DNA of 64,000 nt from Chthonomonas sp. UBA2387 (GTDB lineage Bacteria; Armatimonadota; Fimbriimonadia; Fimbriimonadales; Fimbriimonadaceae): assembly GCA_002343445.1 (NCBI GenBank), contig DDSP01000048.1, positions 88,605-152,604 on the forward strand, written 5' to 3'. The number at the start of each line of letters is the position of its first letter. Positions within the stretch are counted from its first letter, which is position 1. Below, one piece after another: positions 41,985-49,843 of this stretch. The notes beneath the pieces were generated by a model that saw nothing but the letters and a program-made list of their open reading frames with translations, was not told where the DNA came from and searched no databases. The position numbers and the translations under genes were made by a program.

Positions 41985-44365
41985 CCTAGCCCGACTTCCA
42001 CGGCAATGCGACCGTCGGGGGCGGGGAGGGGGAGAGCGACGGACTCGCCACCGATGCGAACGCCTTCGAACCCGCGCTTCAGCGTGATCTCGTACTCGCC
42101 TCCGCGATAGGGGCGGACCATTCGCACGTCGTCCCACTCGGCCGGCACTTGCGGACGGATCCAGAGGCCTTCGCTCGTCGAACGCACGCCGAGGATCCAC
42201 TCGTGCGCGATGCGCCGCAGCCAAGCCGCCGAGCCCGTGTACCACGTCCAGCCCGCACGACCTTCGAACGGCGAGTCGGGCCCATCGGCGTTGCCCGGCA
42301 TCACATAAGGTTCCGCCGCGTAGAGGTCGGGGTCTTCGGCGCTTCGAGAAGGAGGCAACATGCCGCTCAACAACGCGTAAGCCTCCTCGGAACGGCCCTC
42401 CAGCGCCAACGCCTGAACCGCCCACGTGCTGGCATGGCTGTACACACCGCCGTTTTCGCGCAAACCCGGCGCGTAGCGAGACAGGTAGCCGATGTAGCGG
42501 TCCACTTGCGAGTACGCCGGAGACAGGAGCAACGCCCCGTAGGGCTTGATCAGATGCTCGCGAACGCTGTCCATCGCGCGCCGCGCGCGCTCGGGCGGGG
42601 CGATCCCAGAGATCTGGGCCCACGTTTGCGGATTGAGGAAGATGCGGCCCTCGGCGCATTCGCGAGACCCGAACGGGCGGCCGTCGTCACGCGTCCCCGC
42701 GATGTACCACTCGCCGTCCCACGCGTGCTTCTCCACGGCATCCTGCAACTCGGCCGCGGTCTCGTTGAACTCGGTGGCCAACCCCGGGTCGCCGATGCGC
42801 GCCAAGTACGGTTGCCAACGCTGAAGGATGTCGTACAGGAACATCGCCATCCACACGGACTCGCCGCGCCCTTCGATGCCCGCATGGCTCAACCCGTCGT
42901 TCCAGTCGCCGGCACCCAGCAGCGGCAAGCCGCGGGGCGATCGGCGGTCCAAGGCTCGACGGATACCCCTGAGGCAGTGCTCGAACAACGAACCGCTGCG
43001 GACTTCGCAGCCGTTCTCGCCCTTTCGGTAGCGGTAGGGCTGCTCGAGTGCGGCGAGGTGGTCGGTTTCGTCCAAGTAGGCGAGCGTTCCATAGGCCAGC
43101 CACAGGCACGTGTCGCTGTGGTGGCTGGGCACGCCGATGTCGGCGCCGGGGTGCCACCAGTGCAGCACGCTGCCGTCGCAAGCCATCACTTCGGCGTGTC
43201 GCCCCAATTGCTCCAACGTGCTTTCGGGCTCGGAGGCCAGAAGCATGAGGCTGTCTTGAAGCTGGTCGCGAAACCCATAGGCGCCGCCCTGTTGGTAGTA
43301 GGCGCATCGCGCCACCATGCGCCCCGCGATGGCCTGATACGGCAGCCAAGCGTTGAGCATCACGTTCAACGCCTCGTCGGGAGTCTGGGCATTCGCGGAG
43401 CGGCAACGCCTCTCCCAGTGTTCACGGGTCGCTCTCAACTCGTCTTGCGCCGAACGCGCATCGAAGCGGTTCGCAAGAGCGAGGGCGGCCTCTTCGGTGT
43501 CTGCTGCGCCGATGGTCGCCAAGACTTTGATCTCCTCACCCGGGGCAAGCGACACCTCGCACAGGGCGGCGGCGATCGGGTCGTCCCATCGGGCCGCACG
43601 CTCCACACACGGTGGCGACGCCAACGCTTCGGGGTCGCCCAAGTCGCCCGCTCGCCCAACGAACGTGGCCTTGTCGGTGACCCACTCCACCGCGCACGGG
43701 CCCTTGAGGGAAGCGAACGCCCAACCCTGCTCGCGCTCGGACCTTCGGGCGCCTTCCACCAGGCCGCGATGCTTCCAGGCTAAGAGCGTATCGCCCGCGG
43801 TTCGAGACTCCATGAACAGCCTATGGAACTCGCGGTGCCATTCGCCGGGGCCGCCAAAGTGCCACTCCAGGTAGCTGGCCAGCCGCAGGTTGCGCACGCG
43901 GGAAGACGTATTGCGAAGCGTCACGAGCCACAACTCGCACGCCTCGGCGCGCGGGACGAACACGGTGTGCTCGAGTTCCAGACCGGCGAACTTGCGGTTG
44001 AACGTCGTGTAGCCCAAGCCATGCTCGATGGTCTCCTCGACCGGGCGGCTCCTCACAGGCTGGAAGGTCGTGGAGAAGGTCTCACCCGTGTCCGTGTCGC
44101 GCACGAAGAAGAAGCGGCCTTGGTCGTCGGCGGCCAAGTCCTGATCCCAACGCGTGAGCCGTCCGAGTTGGCAGTTCTTGTACCAAGAGAACCCTCCGCC
44201 CTTTTGGCTGATCACCAGACCGTAGTCCTCGTTGGCCATCACGTTCACCCACGGGCGTGGAGTGAGTGGGTCGCGGATGACGAACGCCCCGGTGGCCTGA
44301 TCGAACGAGCCGTAGGGGTTGTCCCGCCAATCCAAACCGGCAAGGCGCGCCTTGGGTGCGATCAT
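41981..44365 (-). CDS. GH94-type carbohydrate phosphorylase
   Basis: 794 aa. N-terminal beta-sandwich (VNVMANEDYGLVISQKGGGF, SWYKNCQLGRLTRWDQD) and the (alpha/alpha)6 catalytic domain with GGAYGFRDQLQDSL, VLHWWHPGADIGVPSHHSDT, GAGDWNDGLSHAG (catalytic Asp) and NGGVYSHASTWAVQA. These are the marks of cellobiose/chitobiose/beta-1,2-oligoglucan phosphorylases, which cleave beta-glucosides with phosphate to give a sugar 1-phosphate. Cytoplasmic, no signal peptide. The start overlaps the stop of the glucoamylase-like gene (ATGA). Exact linkage specificity cannot be read from sequence; the GH partner would suit a beta-glucan route. Confidence 0.88.
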   Translation of the reverse strand: MIAPKARLAGLDWRDNPYGSFDQATGAFVIRDPLTPRPWVNVMANEDYGLVISQKGGGFSWYKNCQLGRLTRWDQDLAADDQGRFFFVRDTDTGETFSTTFQPVRSRPVEETIEHGLGYTTFNRKFAGLELEHTVFVPRAEACELWLVTLRNTSSRVRNLRLASYLEWHFGGPGEWHREFHRLFMESRTAGDTLLAWKHRGLVEGARRSEREQGWAFASLKGPCAVEWVTDKATFVGRAGDLGDPEALASPPCVERAARWDDPIAAALCEVSLAPGEEIKVLATIGAADTEEAALALANRFDARSAQDELRATREHWERRCRSANAQTPDEALNVMLNAWLPYQAIAGRMVARCAYYQQGGAYGFRDQLQDSLMLLASEPESTLEQLGRHAEVMACDGSVLHWWHPGADIGVPSHHSDTCLWLAYGTLAYLDETDHLAALEQPYRYRKGENGCEVRSGSLFEHCLRGIRRALDRRSPRGLPLLGAGDWNDGLSHAGIEGRGESVWMAMFLYDILQRWQPYLARIGDPGLATEFNETAAELQDAVEKHAWDGEWYIAGTRDDGRPFGSRECAEGRIFLNPQTWAQISGIAPPERARRAMDSVREHLIKPYGALLLSPAYSQVDRYIGYLSRYAPGLRENGGVYSHASTWAVQALALEGRSEEAYALLSGMLPPSRSAEDPDLYAAEPYVMPGNADGPDSPFEGRAGWTWYTGSAAWLRRIAHEWILGVRSTSEGLWIRPQVPAEWDDVRMVRPYRGGEYEITLKRGFEGVRIGGESVALPLPAPDGRIAVEVGLG

Positions 44366-45642
44366 CGCGCCAGCCTCAGGGGGCGCTTTTCGAGCGGGCC
44401 CTCTTCGGTCTTGCAGAATCCGGCCCGCGCCATGCCTCGCTCGGCGACGGGGTGACTCATCGAAAGGCGGTGGGGCAGCCCGTCGCGGTGGTTCTCGATG
44501 GCGAGGAGCATCTGGCCTAGGTCAATGCCGATCACATCGGGCGACTGCCACTTGCGCGTTGGGTTGAAGCCCGTGGTGTACCCGTACCGACCGTAAGTCT
44601 CCGGGTGCTTGGCTTTGATCGCTCGCGCGGCAGCTAGACTCTCCGCCGGTGTGAAGATGACGCTGGCGACGGCTGCGGCGGGCGCCAGCGTGCCGTCGTC
44701 GGAGATCCAGCCGGGCGCGCCGAACGCGTTGTAGCCGTCCGGCCCGTCGCACGCCGAGAGGCCCCACACGTCAGGCCCGTAGGCGGCAAAGCCCTTGGGA
44801 TTGTCCACACAGTACTGACGGTTGGCGAGCGTGGCGTTTCTGGCGCCCACCCAATAGTCGTAGCCGAGAGCGTCTCGGCGGCTGGAAAAGTCGTAGAACA
44901 CGTGGGACATCTGGTGCAGGAACAACGGTCCGCCCACAAAGAGCTTGTGGCCCTTGTATTCGACTTCGGGGCGCTTCCAATCGGCCCAGCTCTTCTCGGG
45001 GAACCGCTCGTTCGCTCCGAGGGCCAGAATATAGAGCAACATGAGTTCGTTGTAGCTGTCCCAGCGTGCCTTGATGAATCCTGTTTCGGGATGCCAACCC
45101 ATCGTGAGGCTAAGCGAATCGGGTTTCGCCCCGCCATCGGTGAGCATCCACTCCCAGTCCACTTCGCGCAAGATCCGGTCGGATGCGCGCGTGATTTCGG
45201 GGTCTTTGAAGTAGCGCTCGGCGACGAGCATGCCCGCCCACAGGATGCCCGAGTCGATCGTGGAGACCTCGCTCTTCCAAAGGCGGTTGCCGCTCTCCCA
45301 GTCGACCCAGTGGAGGTACCAGCCCCGGCTGCGGATCGGGAAGTCGACGAGTGTTCTCATGGTCGCTCGCGCACGCTGAAGGGCTTTGTCGCGCTCGATC
45401 CAACCGCGCTCGGCACCGATGGCCAGGGCCGAGAGGGCAAAGCCCGTGGCGGCGATGCTGGCGACGTGTTCGGTGCGGGGCAGGTCTTCCTTGTTGTTGG
45501 CTCGGTCGAGCGTGAGTCCGGTCTTGGGGTGGGACTGCTCCCAGAAGTACTTGACGGCCCGCTGGGAAAGATCGTCGAGGACCGGATCAAACGCGGCGAC
45601 CGGAGCGACCGAGACGGCGGCGCACAAGAGGAGCGAAATCAT
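44362..45642 (-). CDS. Exported glucoamylase-like (PF10091 family) glycoside hydrolase
   Basis: 426 aa from ATG 45642. Signal peptide MISLLLCAAVSVAPVAAF. The catalytic (alpha/alpha)6 barrel has QRAVKYFWEQSHPKTGLTLD, SIAATGFALSALAIGAERGW, YLHWVDWESGNRLWKSEVST, IDSGILWAGML, GPLFLHQMSHVFYDF and IGIDLGQMLLAIENHRDG, all typical of the Glycoamylase family that includes GH144 endo-beta-1,2-glucanases. The periplasmic hydrolase would release oligosaccharides for the coupled GH94 phosphorylase. It belongs to the LacI-headed operon read from 47961 to 41981. Confidence 0.85.
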   Translation of the reverse strand: MISLLLCAAVSVAPVAAFDPVLDDLSQRAVKYFWEQSHPKTGLTLDRANNKEDLPRTEHVASIAATGFALSALAIGAERGWIERDKALQRARATMRTLVDFPIRSRGWYLHWVDWESGNRLWKSEVSTIDSGILWAGMLVAERYFKDPEITRASDRILREVDWEWMLTDGGAKPDSLSLTMGWHPETGFIKARWDSYNELMLLYILALGANERFPEKSWADWKRPEVEYKGHKLFVGGPLFLHQMSHVFYDFSSRRDALGYDYWVGARNATLANRQYCVDNPKGFAAYGPDVWGLSACDGPDGYNAFGAPGWISDDGTLAPAAAVASVIFTPAESLAAARAIKAKHPETYGRYGYTTGFNPTRKWQSPDVIGIDLGQMLLAIENHRDGLPHRLSMSHPVAERGMARAGFCKTEEGPLEKRPLRLAR

Positions 45643-45709
45643 AGGTACGCGGGAGGGTCGTGGGGGACCCGCGAGAGCGGGTCCCCCAACGTCAAGGCAA
45701 TGGGCTGGC

Positions 45710-46559
45710 TTACTGAGCCGCCCGGTAGGACTGGCAGAAGGTGTCGAGCCACTCGAGGCCGGCGGCGAAGTAGCCGTTCGGCAGCATGCTCGGAACGTAG
45801 CCCCAGTTGTTGAGCTCGTTCGCTCCACCGGCGCACGTGCGACCAAGGTCGATGCGCTGCGCGTGGCCGTCGAAGAACGTCGAGACCATGGCCTTGTGGC
45901 CCCACTTGCCGTAGTTGGGCGCGGCGCCGGGCCAGACGCGGGGAACGTTCGGACCCCACCAGGTCTCGCCGTCGACGCAGTGGCCGTAAGTGGCGCTGGC
46001 CGCGCTGCCGTTGCAGTACGGGATGTAGACGCCGTAGTCCACCCAGACGGATGTGGTCTCGGTGATCTGCATGACCTTTGCAGGCTCGTCGACTTGGCTG
46101 ACGCTGATGCCGTTGCCGCCCCAGTCGCCGGAGAGCCAGAACGTGTTGTTCATGGAGTAGCCGCGGCGGAACACGGGGTCGGCCGGAACGAAGTTGTCGG
46201 CCAGCGAGATGTACGGGTCGGACACGTCGTCGACGAACTTCGAAGCCGGGTTGGTCGAGTCGGTGTAGATGTCGGTGCTCTTCGCATAGGGGTGCGTCGA
46301 GTGCTTCCAGGAATACAGCGCGCGTCCGGGTGCCGTGGTCACGGCCACCTGATAGCGGCGATTCGGGAAGCGGTCGTCGTTATCGGCCGTGTACATCATG
46401 AGTGCCGTGCCGATCTGTTTCAGGTTGGAGATGGAGGTCGTGTTCTTCGCCGCTTGCTTCGCTTGCGCGTACACCGGGAAGAGCATGGCCGCCAGGATGG
46501 CGATGATCGCGATAACGACCAAGGAGTTCAATGAGCGTAAATGCCCGAGTCTTGTTCAT
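45710..46559 (-). CDS. Pilin-like DUF1559-type protein, frameshifted in the leader
   Basis: The leader begins at ATG 46559 (MNKTRAFTLIELL, close to MKRRAFTLIELL of the gene at 1701) but an extra C at 46519/46520 (plus strand) shifts the frame, so VVIAIIAILAAMLFPVYAQA continues in another frame down to the stop at 45710. The rest (about 265 aa) is intact: QIGTALMMYTADNDDRFPNR, GYSMNNTFWLSG, ETTSVWVDYGVYIPY and FFDGHAQRIDLGRT, the last being the H-x-DG type motif. Without the base this would be a normal prepilin-like protein. It lies in a glycan-utilisation operon after a lipoprotein gene, and may bind or present polysaccharide at the surface. Confidence 0.8.
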
Positions 46560-46612
46560 GGGTTTGGACCTCATCGTCACGAGTGCGATGTTCTGTTCGG
46601 TAGAAATCGTTG

Positions 46613-46924
46613 TCATTGGCCTTGGGGCTGGCTGATCATCGGGCCGCCCCGGGGGGTCGGGTTCTTCATGTAGTCCCACTGGGTCTTGGCGACGGTCTCG
46701 TCGCCACCCCAGGCGTCGATGAACTTCTTGCGGTCGTCGGGAGTCAGCTTCTCCCAGTCGCCTTCGACCTTGTCGAAGATGGCCCGCATTTCGAAGGCGC
46801 CGGCCGTGGCCTTCTCCAGGTGCTGTTCGTCGAGTTTGGGTGTGCCCGAATCGCACCCGGCGAGCGCGATGCCCGCCACGGCGAGAGCGGCACAGGCGAT
46901 CCGGAAAGGTGTGGACTGGTTCAT
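46613..46924 (-). CDS. Small lipoprotein in the LacI operon
   Basis: 103 aa. Lipoprotein signal ending IALAGC (Cys24). The mature part (LDEQHLEKATAGAFEMRAIF, DKVEGDWEKLTPDDRKKFID, TVAKTQWDYMKNP) is helical and charged; it ends in a Pro/Gly/Gln-rich tail. No known family. The start overlaps the lacI stop as ATGA, so the two are translationally coupled. As at 2727-3094, a small lipoprotein is found beside a pilin-like gene. Confidence 0.75.
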   Translation of the reverse strand: MNQSTPFRIACAALAVAGIALAGCDSGTPKLDEQHLEKATAGAFEMRAIFDKVEGDWEKLTPDDRKKFIDAWGGDETVAKTQWDYMKNPTPRGGPMISQPQGQ

Positions 46925-47961
46925 AGGGCTATGGCGGATTCAACGAAGGGAATGCTCGACGCGCGGATATCGAGCGTCGGGGGGTAGACGAGACCGGTGC
47001 GCTCCACGGGCTCGCGGCGAGCCAGCTTGGCCAGCAACCTGGCGGCATCGCGCGCCATCGCGGACACCGGTTGGCGGACGCTGGTCAGCGGCGGAGTCAC
47101 GCGTTCGCAAGCGTCCGAGCTGTCGAAGCCGACGAGGGACACGTCGCGGGGAACCGAGATGCCCCATTCGGCAAGCTTCTGCATCAGCATGAACGCCACG
47201 TCGTCGGACCACACGAACAGCGCCGTGGGGCGTCGTTCGGCGCTCATCATGCGCTGAAGCGGTTCAGCGTCATAGGACGGACCAGGGACCGTGACGACCC
47301 AATCTGGGTTGGGCGAGATTCCAGCCGTTTCCAGGGCGTCTCGGTAGCCGTTGAACCGATCGTTCGAGGCCACCGACCCGGCGGGGCCGACGATCATTCC
47401 GATGTCCTTGTGTCCCAACGAAAGCAGGTGCTGCGTCGCGATGCGGCCACCGGCGAAGTTGTCGCAGTCCACAAAGGGAACGTCGGGATCGGGAGAGCGT
47501 GAGAAGAACAGCACGCACGGAAACGAGCGGCGGAGAATCGCGCGGAGTGCGGGATCGTCTCCATCGCGCAACATCAGCACGCCGTCGACTCGCCCGTCCG
47601 TAAGCCGGTCGGCTTCCTCCTGCGCGTCCTGCACGGGCTTGGTGTGCAGCATCAAGTCCAGCCCTTGCTCGACGCATGCCTCGCACACGCCGCGCATCGC
47701 CTCGGTGATGAACGTGGACGACGCCGTGAAGTGGTCGCTGTACTGGAAGACGACGGCGATCGAGTCGGCCCGCTTTTGGCTCATCATCCGCGCGATGGCG
47801 GACGGGCGATAGTCGAGCGAAGCGGCAGCGGCGAGCACGCGTTGCTCGGTCTCTTCGCTGATCCGGGCTTCCTTCGTGCGGCCATTGATCACATAGCTGA
47901 CGGTGACCTTGCCGACGCCGGCGAGCCTGGCGACATCTTCGATCGTGTGACGGCGCTTCAT
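46921..47961 (-). CDS. LacI-family transcriptional regulator
   Basis: 346 aa from ATG 47961. HTH and hinge: TIEDVARLAGVGKVTVSYVI, NGRTKEARISEETEQRVLAA. The effector domain of periplasmic-binding-protein type includes ADSIAVVFQYSDHFTASSTF, DPDVPFVDCDNFAGGRIATQ and PTALFVWSDDVAFMLMQKLA. The start choice fits the position of the operator, which begins at the first base of the gene. It heads an operon of lipoprotein, pilin-like protein, glucoamylase-like enzyme and GH94 phosphorylase, and probably represses this operon, itself included, until a sugar appears. Confidence 0.92.
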   Translation of the reverse strand: MKRRHTIEDVARLAGVGKVTVSYVINGRTKEARISEETEQRVLAAAASLDYRPSAIARMMSQKRADSIAVVFQYSDHFTASSTFITEAMRGVCEACVEQGLDLMLHTKPVQDAQEEADRLTDGRVDGVLMLRDGDDPALRAILRRSFPCVLFFSRSPDPDVPFVDCDNFAGGRIATQHLLSLGHKDIGMIVGPAGSVASNDRFNGYRDALETAGISPNPDWVVTVPGPSYDAEPLQRMMSAERRPTALFVWSDDVAFMLMQKLAEWGISVPRDVSLVGFDSSDACERVTPPLTSVRQPVSAMARDAARLLAKLARREPVERTGLVYPPTLDIRASSIPFVESAIAL

Positions 47962-47980
47962 TGCTGAACCGTTTCTGCAA
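47961..47980. promoter_or_regulatory. LacI-type operator
   Basis: TTGCTGAACCGTTTCTGCAA is an imperfect 20-bp palindrome (8 of 10 positions symmetrical) with the central CG and AACCGTTT core expected for LacI-family operators. It lies between the -10 box and the lacI start codon, where a bound repressor would block initiation, so autoregulation is likely. Confidence 0.65.
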
Positions 47981-47983
47981 CCC

Positions 47984-48012
47984 ATTGTACAACGACTTTT
48001 GCCGTTTGCCAA
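47984..48012 (-). promoter_or_regulatory. Sigma70 promoter of the lacI-GH94 operon
   Basis: On the minus strand TTGGCA (48012-48007), a 17-base spacer and TACAAT (47989-47984) form a near-consensus promoter. Transcription would start about 47977, inside the operator. Confidence 0.7.
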
Positions 48013-48089
48013 CCCCTTTCTGAAGAATTTCGCATGGGCTCTCCCGGGACGCGCGATGGGGGAGCGGGTATCCTAGCGTCCGGTTTCTC

Positions 48090-48127
48090 GTGGGAGGCTG
48101 GGTTTGCCCCGGCCGCCATACGACCAC
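48090..48127 (+). promoter_or_regulatory. Hairpin leader of rplA, possible L1 autoregulatory site
   Basis: GTGG (48090-48093) can pair with CCAC (48124-48127) around an inner hairpin GGCTGGG-TTTG-CCCCGGCC (48096-48114), leaving an asymmetric internal loop, directly before the ribosome-binding AGGAGA at 48128-48133. L1 commonly represses its own mRNA by binding a mimic of its 23S site, so this is a plausible site; the match to a known consensus was not tested. Confidence 0.4.
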
Positions 48128-48138
48128 AGGAGACGACC

Positions 48139-48852
48139 ATGCGAAAGAACATCAAGAAAGAGCGGCACTCGCCGCGATTCGTCACGCTGACCGCCAAGGT
48201 CGAGAAAGACAAGCTCCACGGAGTCGACGAGGCCATCGACCTCGTCAAGCAGACCGCCACCGCCAAGTTCGTCGAAAGCGTCGACATGGCCGTTCGGCTC
48301 GGGATCGATCCCCGCAAGGGCGACCAGAACGTGCGCGGCATCACCAACCTTCCCCACGGCACCGGCAAGACCAAGAAGGTCGCCGTGCTCGCCAAGGGCG
48401 ATCTGGCCGCCGCAGCCGAAGGCGCGGGTGCCGACAAGGTGGGCGCCGAAGAGCTGATCACCGAAATCCAGAACGGCTGGCGCGACTTCGACGTCCTGCT
48501 CGCCACGACCGATATGGCCCCGCAACTCGGCAAGATCGGCCGCGCGCTCGGCCCCCGAACGCCGAACAAGCGCAACGGAACGGTTACGGATGACATCGCC
48601 ACCGCTGTCAAGGAAATCAAGGGTGCGAGCCGCGTCGAGTACCGCGCGGACAAGGAAGGCGTCGTCCACCTCGGCATCGGCAAGGTGAACTTCTCCAACG
48701 AGCAGATCCGCGAGAACATGCACGCCGCGATGGACGCGTTGGTCAAGGCCAAGCCGTCTTCGGCCAAGGGCCGCTACGTGCAGTCGGTGACGCTCAGCAG
48801 CACGATGGGCCCTGGCATCAAGCTGGACCCGGTCGAAGCCGCCAAGGTCTAA
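48139..48852 (+). CDS. rplA: Ribosomal protein L1
   Basis: 237 aa from ATG 48139 with AGGAGA 5 bases upstream. Signatures ESVDMAVRLGIDPRKGDQNV, RGITNLPHGTGKTKKVAVLA, KIGRALGPRTPNKRNGTV and NFSNEQIRENMHAAMDALVK are typical of L1. It forms the L1 stalk of the large subunit and helps E-site tRNA exit. It stands alone: rplK, normally just upstream, is replaced by a divergent lacI gene, and rplJ does not follow. Confidence 0.97.
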   Translation: MRKNIKKERHSPRFVTLTAKVEKDKLHGVDEAIDLVKQTATAKFVESVDMAVRLGIDPRKGDQNVRGITNLPHGTGKTKKVAVLAKGDLAAAAEGAGADKVGAEELITEIQNGWRDFDVLLATTDMAPQLGKIGRALGPRTPNKRNGTVTDDIATAVKEIKGASRVEYRADKEGVVHLGIGKVNFSNEQIRENMHAAMDALVKAKPSSAKGRYVQSVTLSSTMGPGIKLDPVEAAKV

Positions 48853-48857
48853 CCTAG

Positions 48858-48940
48858 CCCTCACCCCTAACCCCTCTCCCACCGACGGCACGCCGCTGTA
48901 AATCGAAAGGTTTCCACGGTGGAAGAGGGGGATTCCGGGC
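48858..48940. repeat. MITE-like repeat, copy 1
   Basis: Begins CCCTCACCCCTAACCCCTCT and ends GGAAGAGGGGGATTCCGGGC. The arms CCCCTCTCCCACC and GGTGGAAGAGGGGG are nearly complementary, so the element can fold into a hairpin. A second copy with a changed centre is at 49091-49172. Repeats starting in this way are widespread in bacterial intergenic DNA. Confidence 0.75.
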
Positions 48941-49090
48941 GCACCTCAAACCTTCGGCGAAGACTACATTCTCACCAGAAGACACTCGTCCCTCGGAGAC
49001 GTTTCTCCCACGACCTTCGAGGAGCGAATCGCCGAACACGCCCTCGAACTGTGTGTCTCATGAAAAGGGCGTACCTCACGCTGAGGTTCG

Positions 49091-49172
49091 CCCTCACCCC
49101 TAACCCCTCTCCCACCGACGATACGCCCTGGAGTACGAGAGGTCTCCACGGTGGAAGAGGGGGATTCCGGGC
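49091..49172. repeat. MITE-like repeat, copy 2
   Basis: Same ends and arms as 48858-48940, in the same orientation, 233 bases apart. Differences are concentrated in the middle (ATACGCCCTGGAGTACGAGA in place of GCACGCCGCTGTAAATCGAA), as expected for a non-autonomous hairpin element. Confidence 0.75.
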
Positions 49173-49228
49173 ACCCCTCGCCTTCGCCGGGCAGACGTCT
49201 CTCAGCCCACACCACTCCCGGCAGAAAA

Positions 49229-49780
49229 CTAGACCCGCGTTTTTTCGCGGCCTGCCGGCAAGGACACCTGCTGCGCGCCCGTGTCGAGTTCCTTCTTGCC
49301 CTTGTCGATCACCGACATGGCGTTCCCCACCACACGCTCCAGACGCACCAGAACGTCCATCGCATATCGGTCGGCTTCGCGTTGCATGGCCTTGGCGTCG
49401 CGGTCGGCTTGGTGGCGCAATTCTTCGCTCTGCGACTTGGCCAGCTTGAGGATTTCGTTCTCGGCCAGAAGCCGCTCTTGCTGGATGCGGGTTTGCTCGA
49501 GGATTCGTTCGGCTTCGCGCGCGGCTTCTTCCACCAGACGTTTGGCCTCTTTTCGCGCGTTCTCGACCGTCATGTTGGCGTCCTCGCGGGCGCTGCCGAT
49601 CAGGCGCTCCGATTCGCGGACCGTGTGGACGGCTTGCTTCATTTCCTGAGGCACCGTCGCGCGGACCTTGGCGATCTGCATCGTCAGCTCTTCTTTGTTG
49701 AAGCCGAACGTGAGAGGCCCGAACGTGCGGGGCTTCTCCACCATTTCCTGTAGTTGTTCGAGTACGCGAAGAATATCCAC
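49229..49780 (-). CDS. Coiled-coil protein, DivIVA/ATP synthase b-like
   Basis: 183 aa, no signal or membrane segment. The N-terminus MDILRVLEQLQEMVEKPRTF and the following hydrophobic patch are followed by a continuous Glu/Arg/Ala-rich coiled coil (about 45-165: ARKEAKRLVEEAAREAERIL, EQTRIQQERLLAENEILKLA). This is the pattern of the short DivIVA-like family often found near coaD/rpmF in other bacteria. Possible roles are membrane-curvature binding or scaffolding of cell-wall synthesis. Its neighbour here is the htpX protease gene, 63 bases away on the same strand. Confidence 0.6.
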   Translation of the reverse strand: MDILRVLEQLQEMVEKPRTFGPLTFGFNKEELTMQIAKVRATVPQEMKQAVHTVRESERLIGSAREDANMTVENARKEAKRLVEEAAREAERILEQTRIQQERLLAENEILKLAKSQSEELRHQADRDAKAMQREADRYAMDVLVRLERVVGNAMSVIDKGKKELDTGAQQVSLPAGREKTRV

Positions 49781-49843
49781 GGCAGACCTCCGAGCGCGGG
49801 CGCAACGCTCATTCTGGCACAGCCGACCGGCAAAAGGGACGGC

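Larger units (their letters stand above)
48853..49228. other. Intergenic stretch without genes, holding a repeat pair
   Basis: 376 bases between rplA and the convergent coiled-coil gene. It contains two copies of an 82-83 bp repeat (48858-48940 and 49091-49172) and no credible coding frame; frames that cross it use the repeat sequence itself. Confidence 0.6.
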
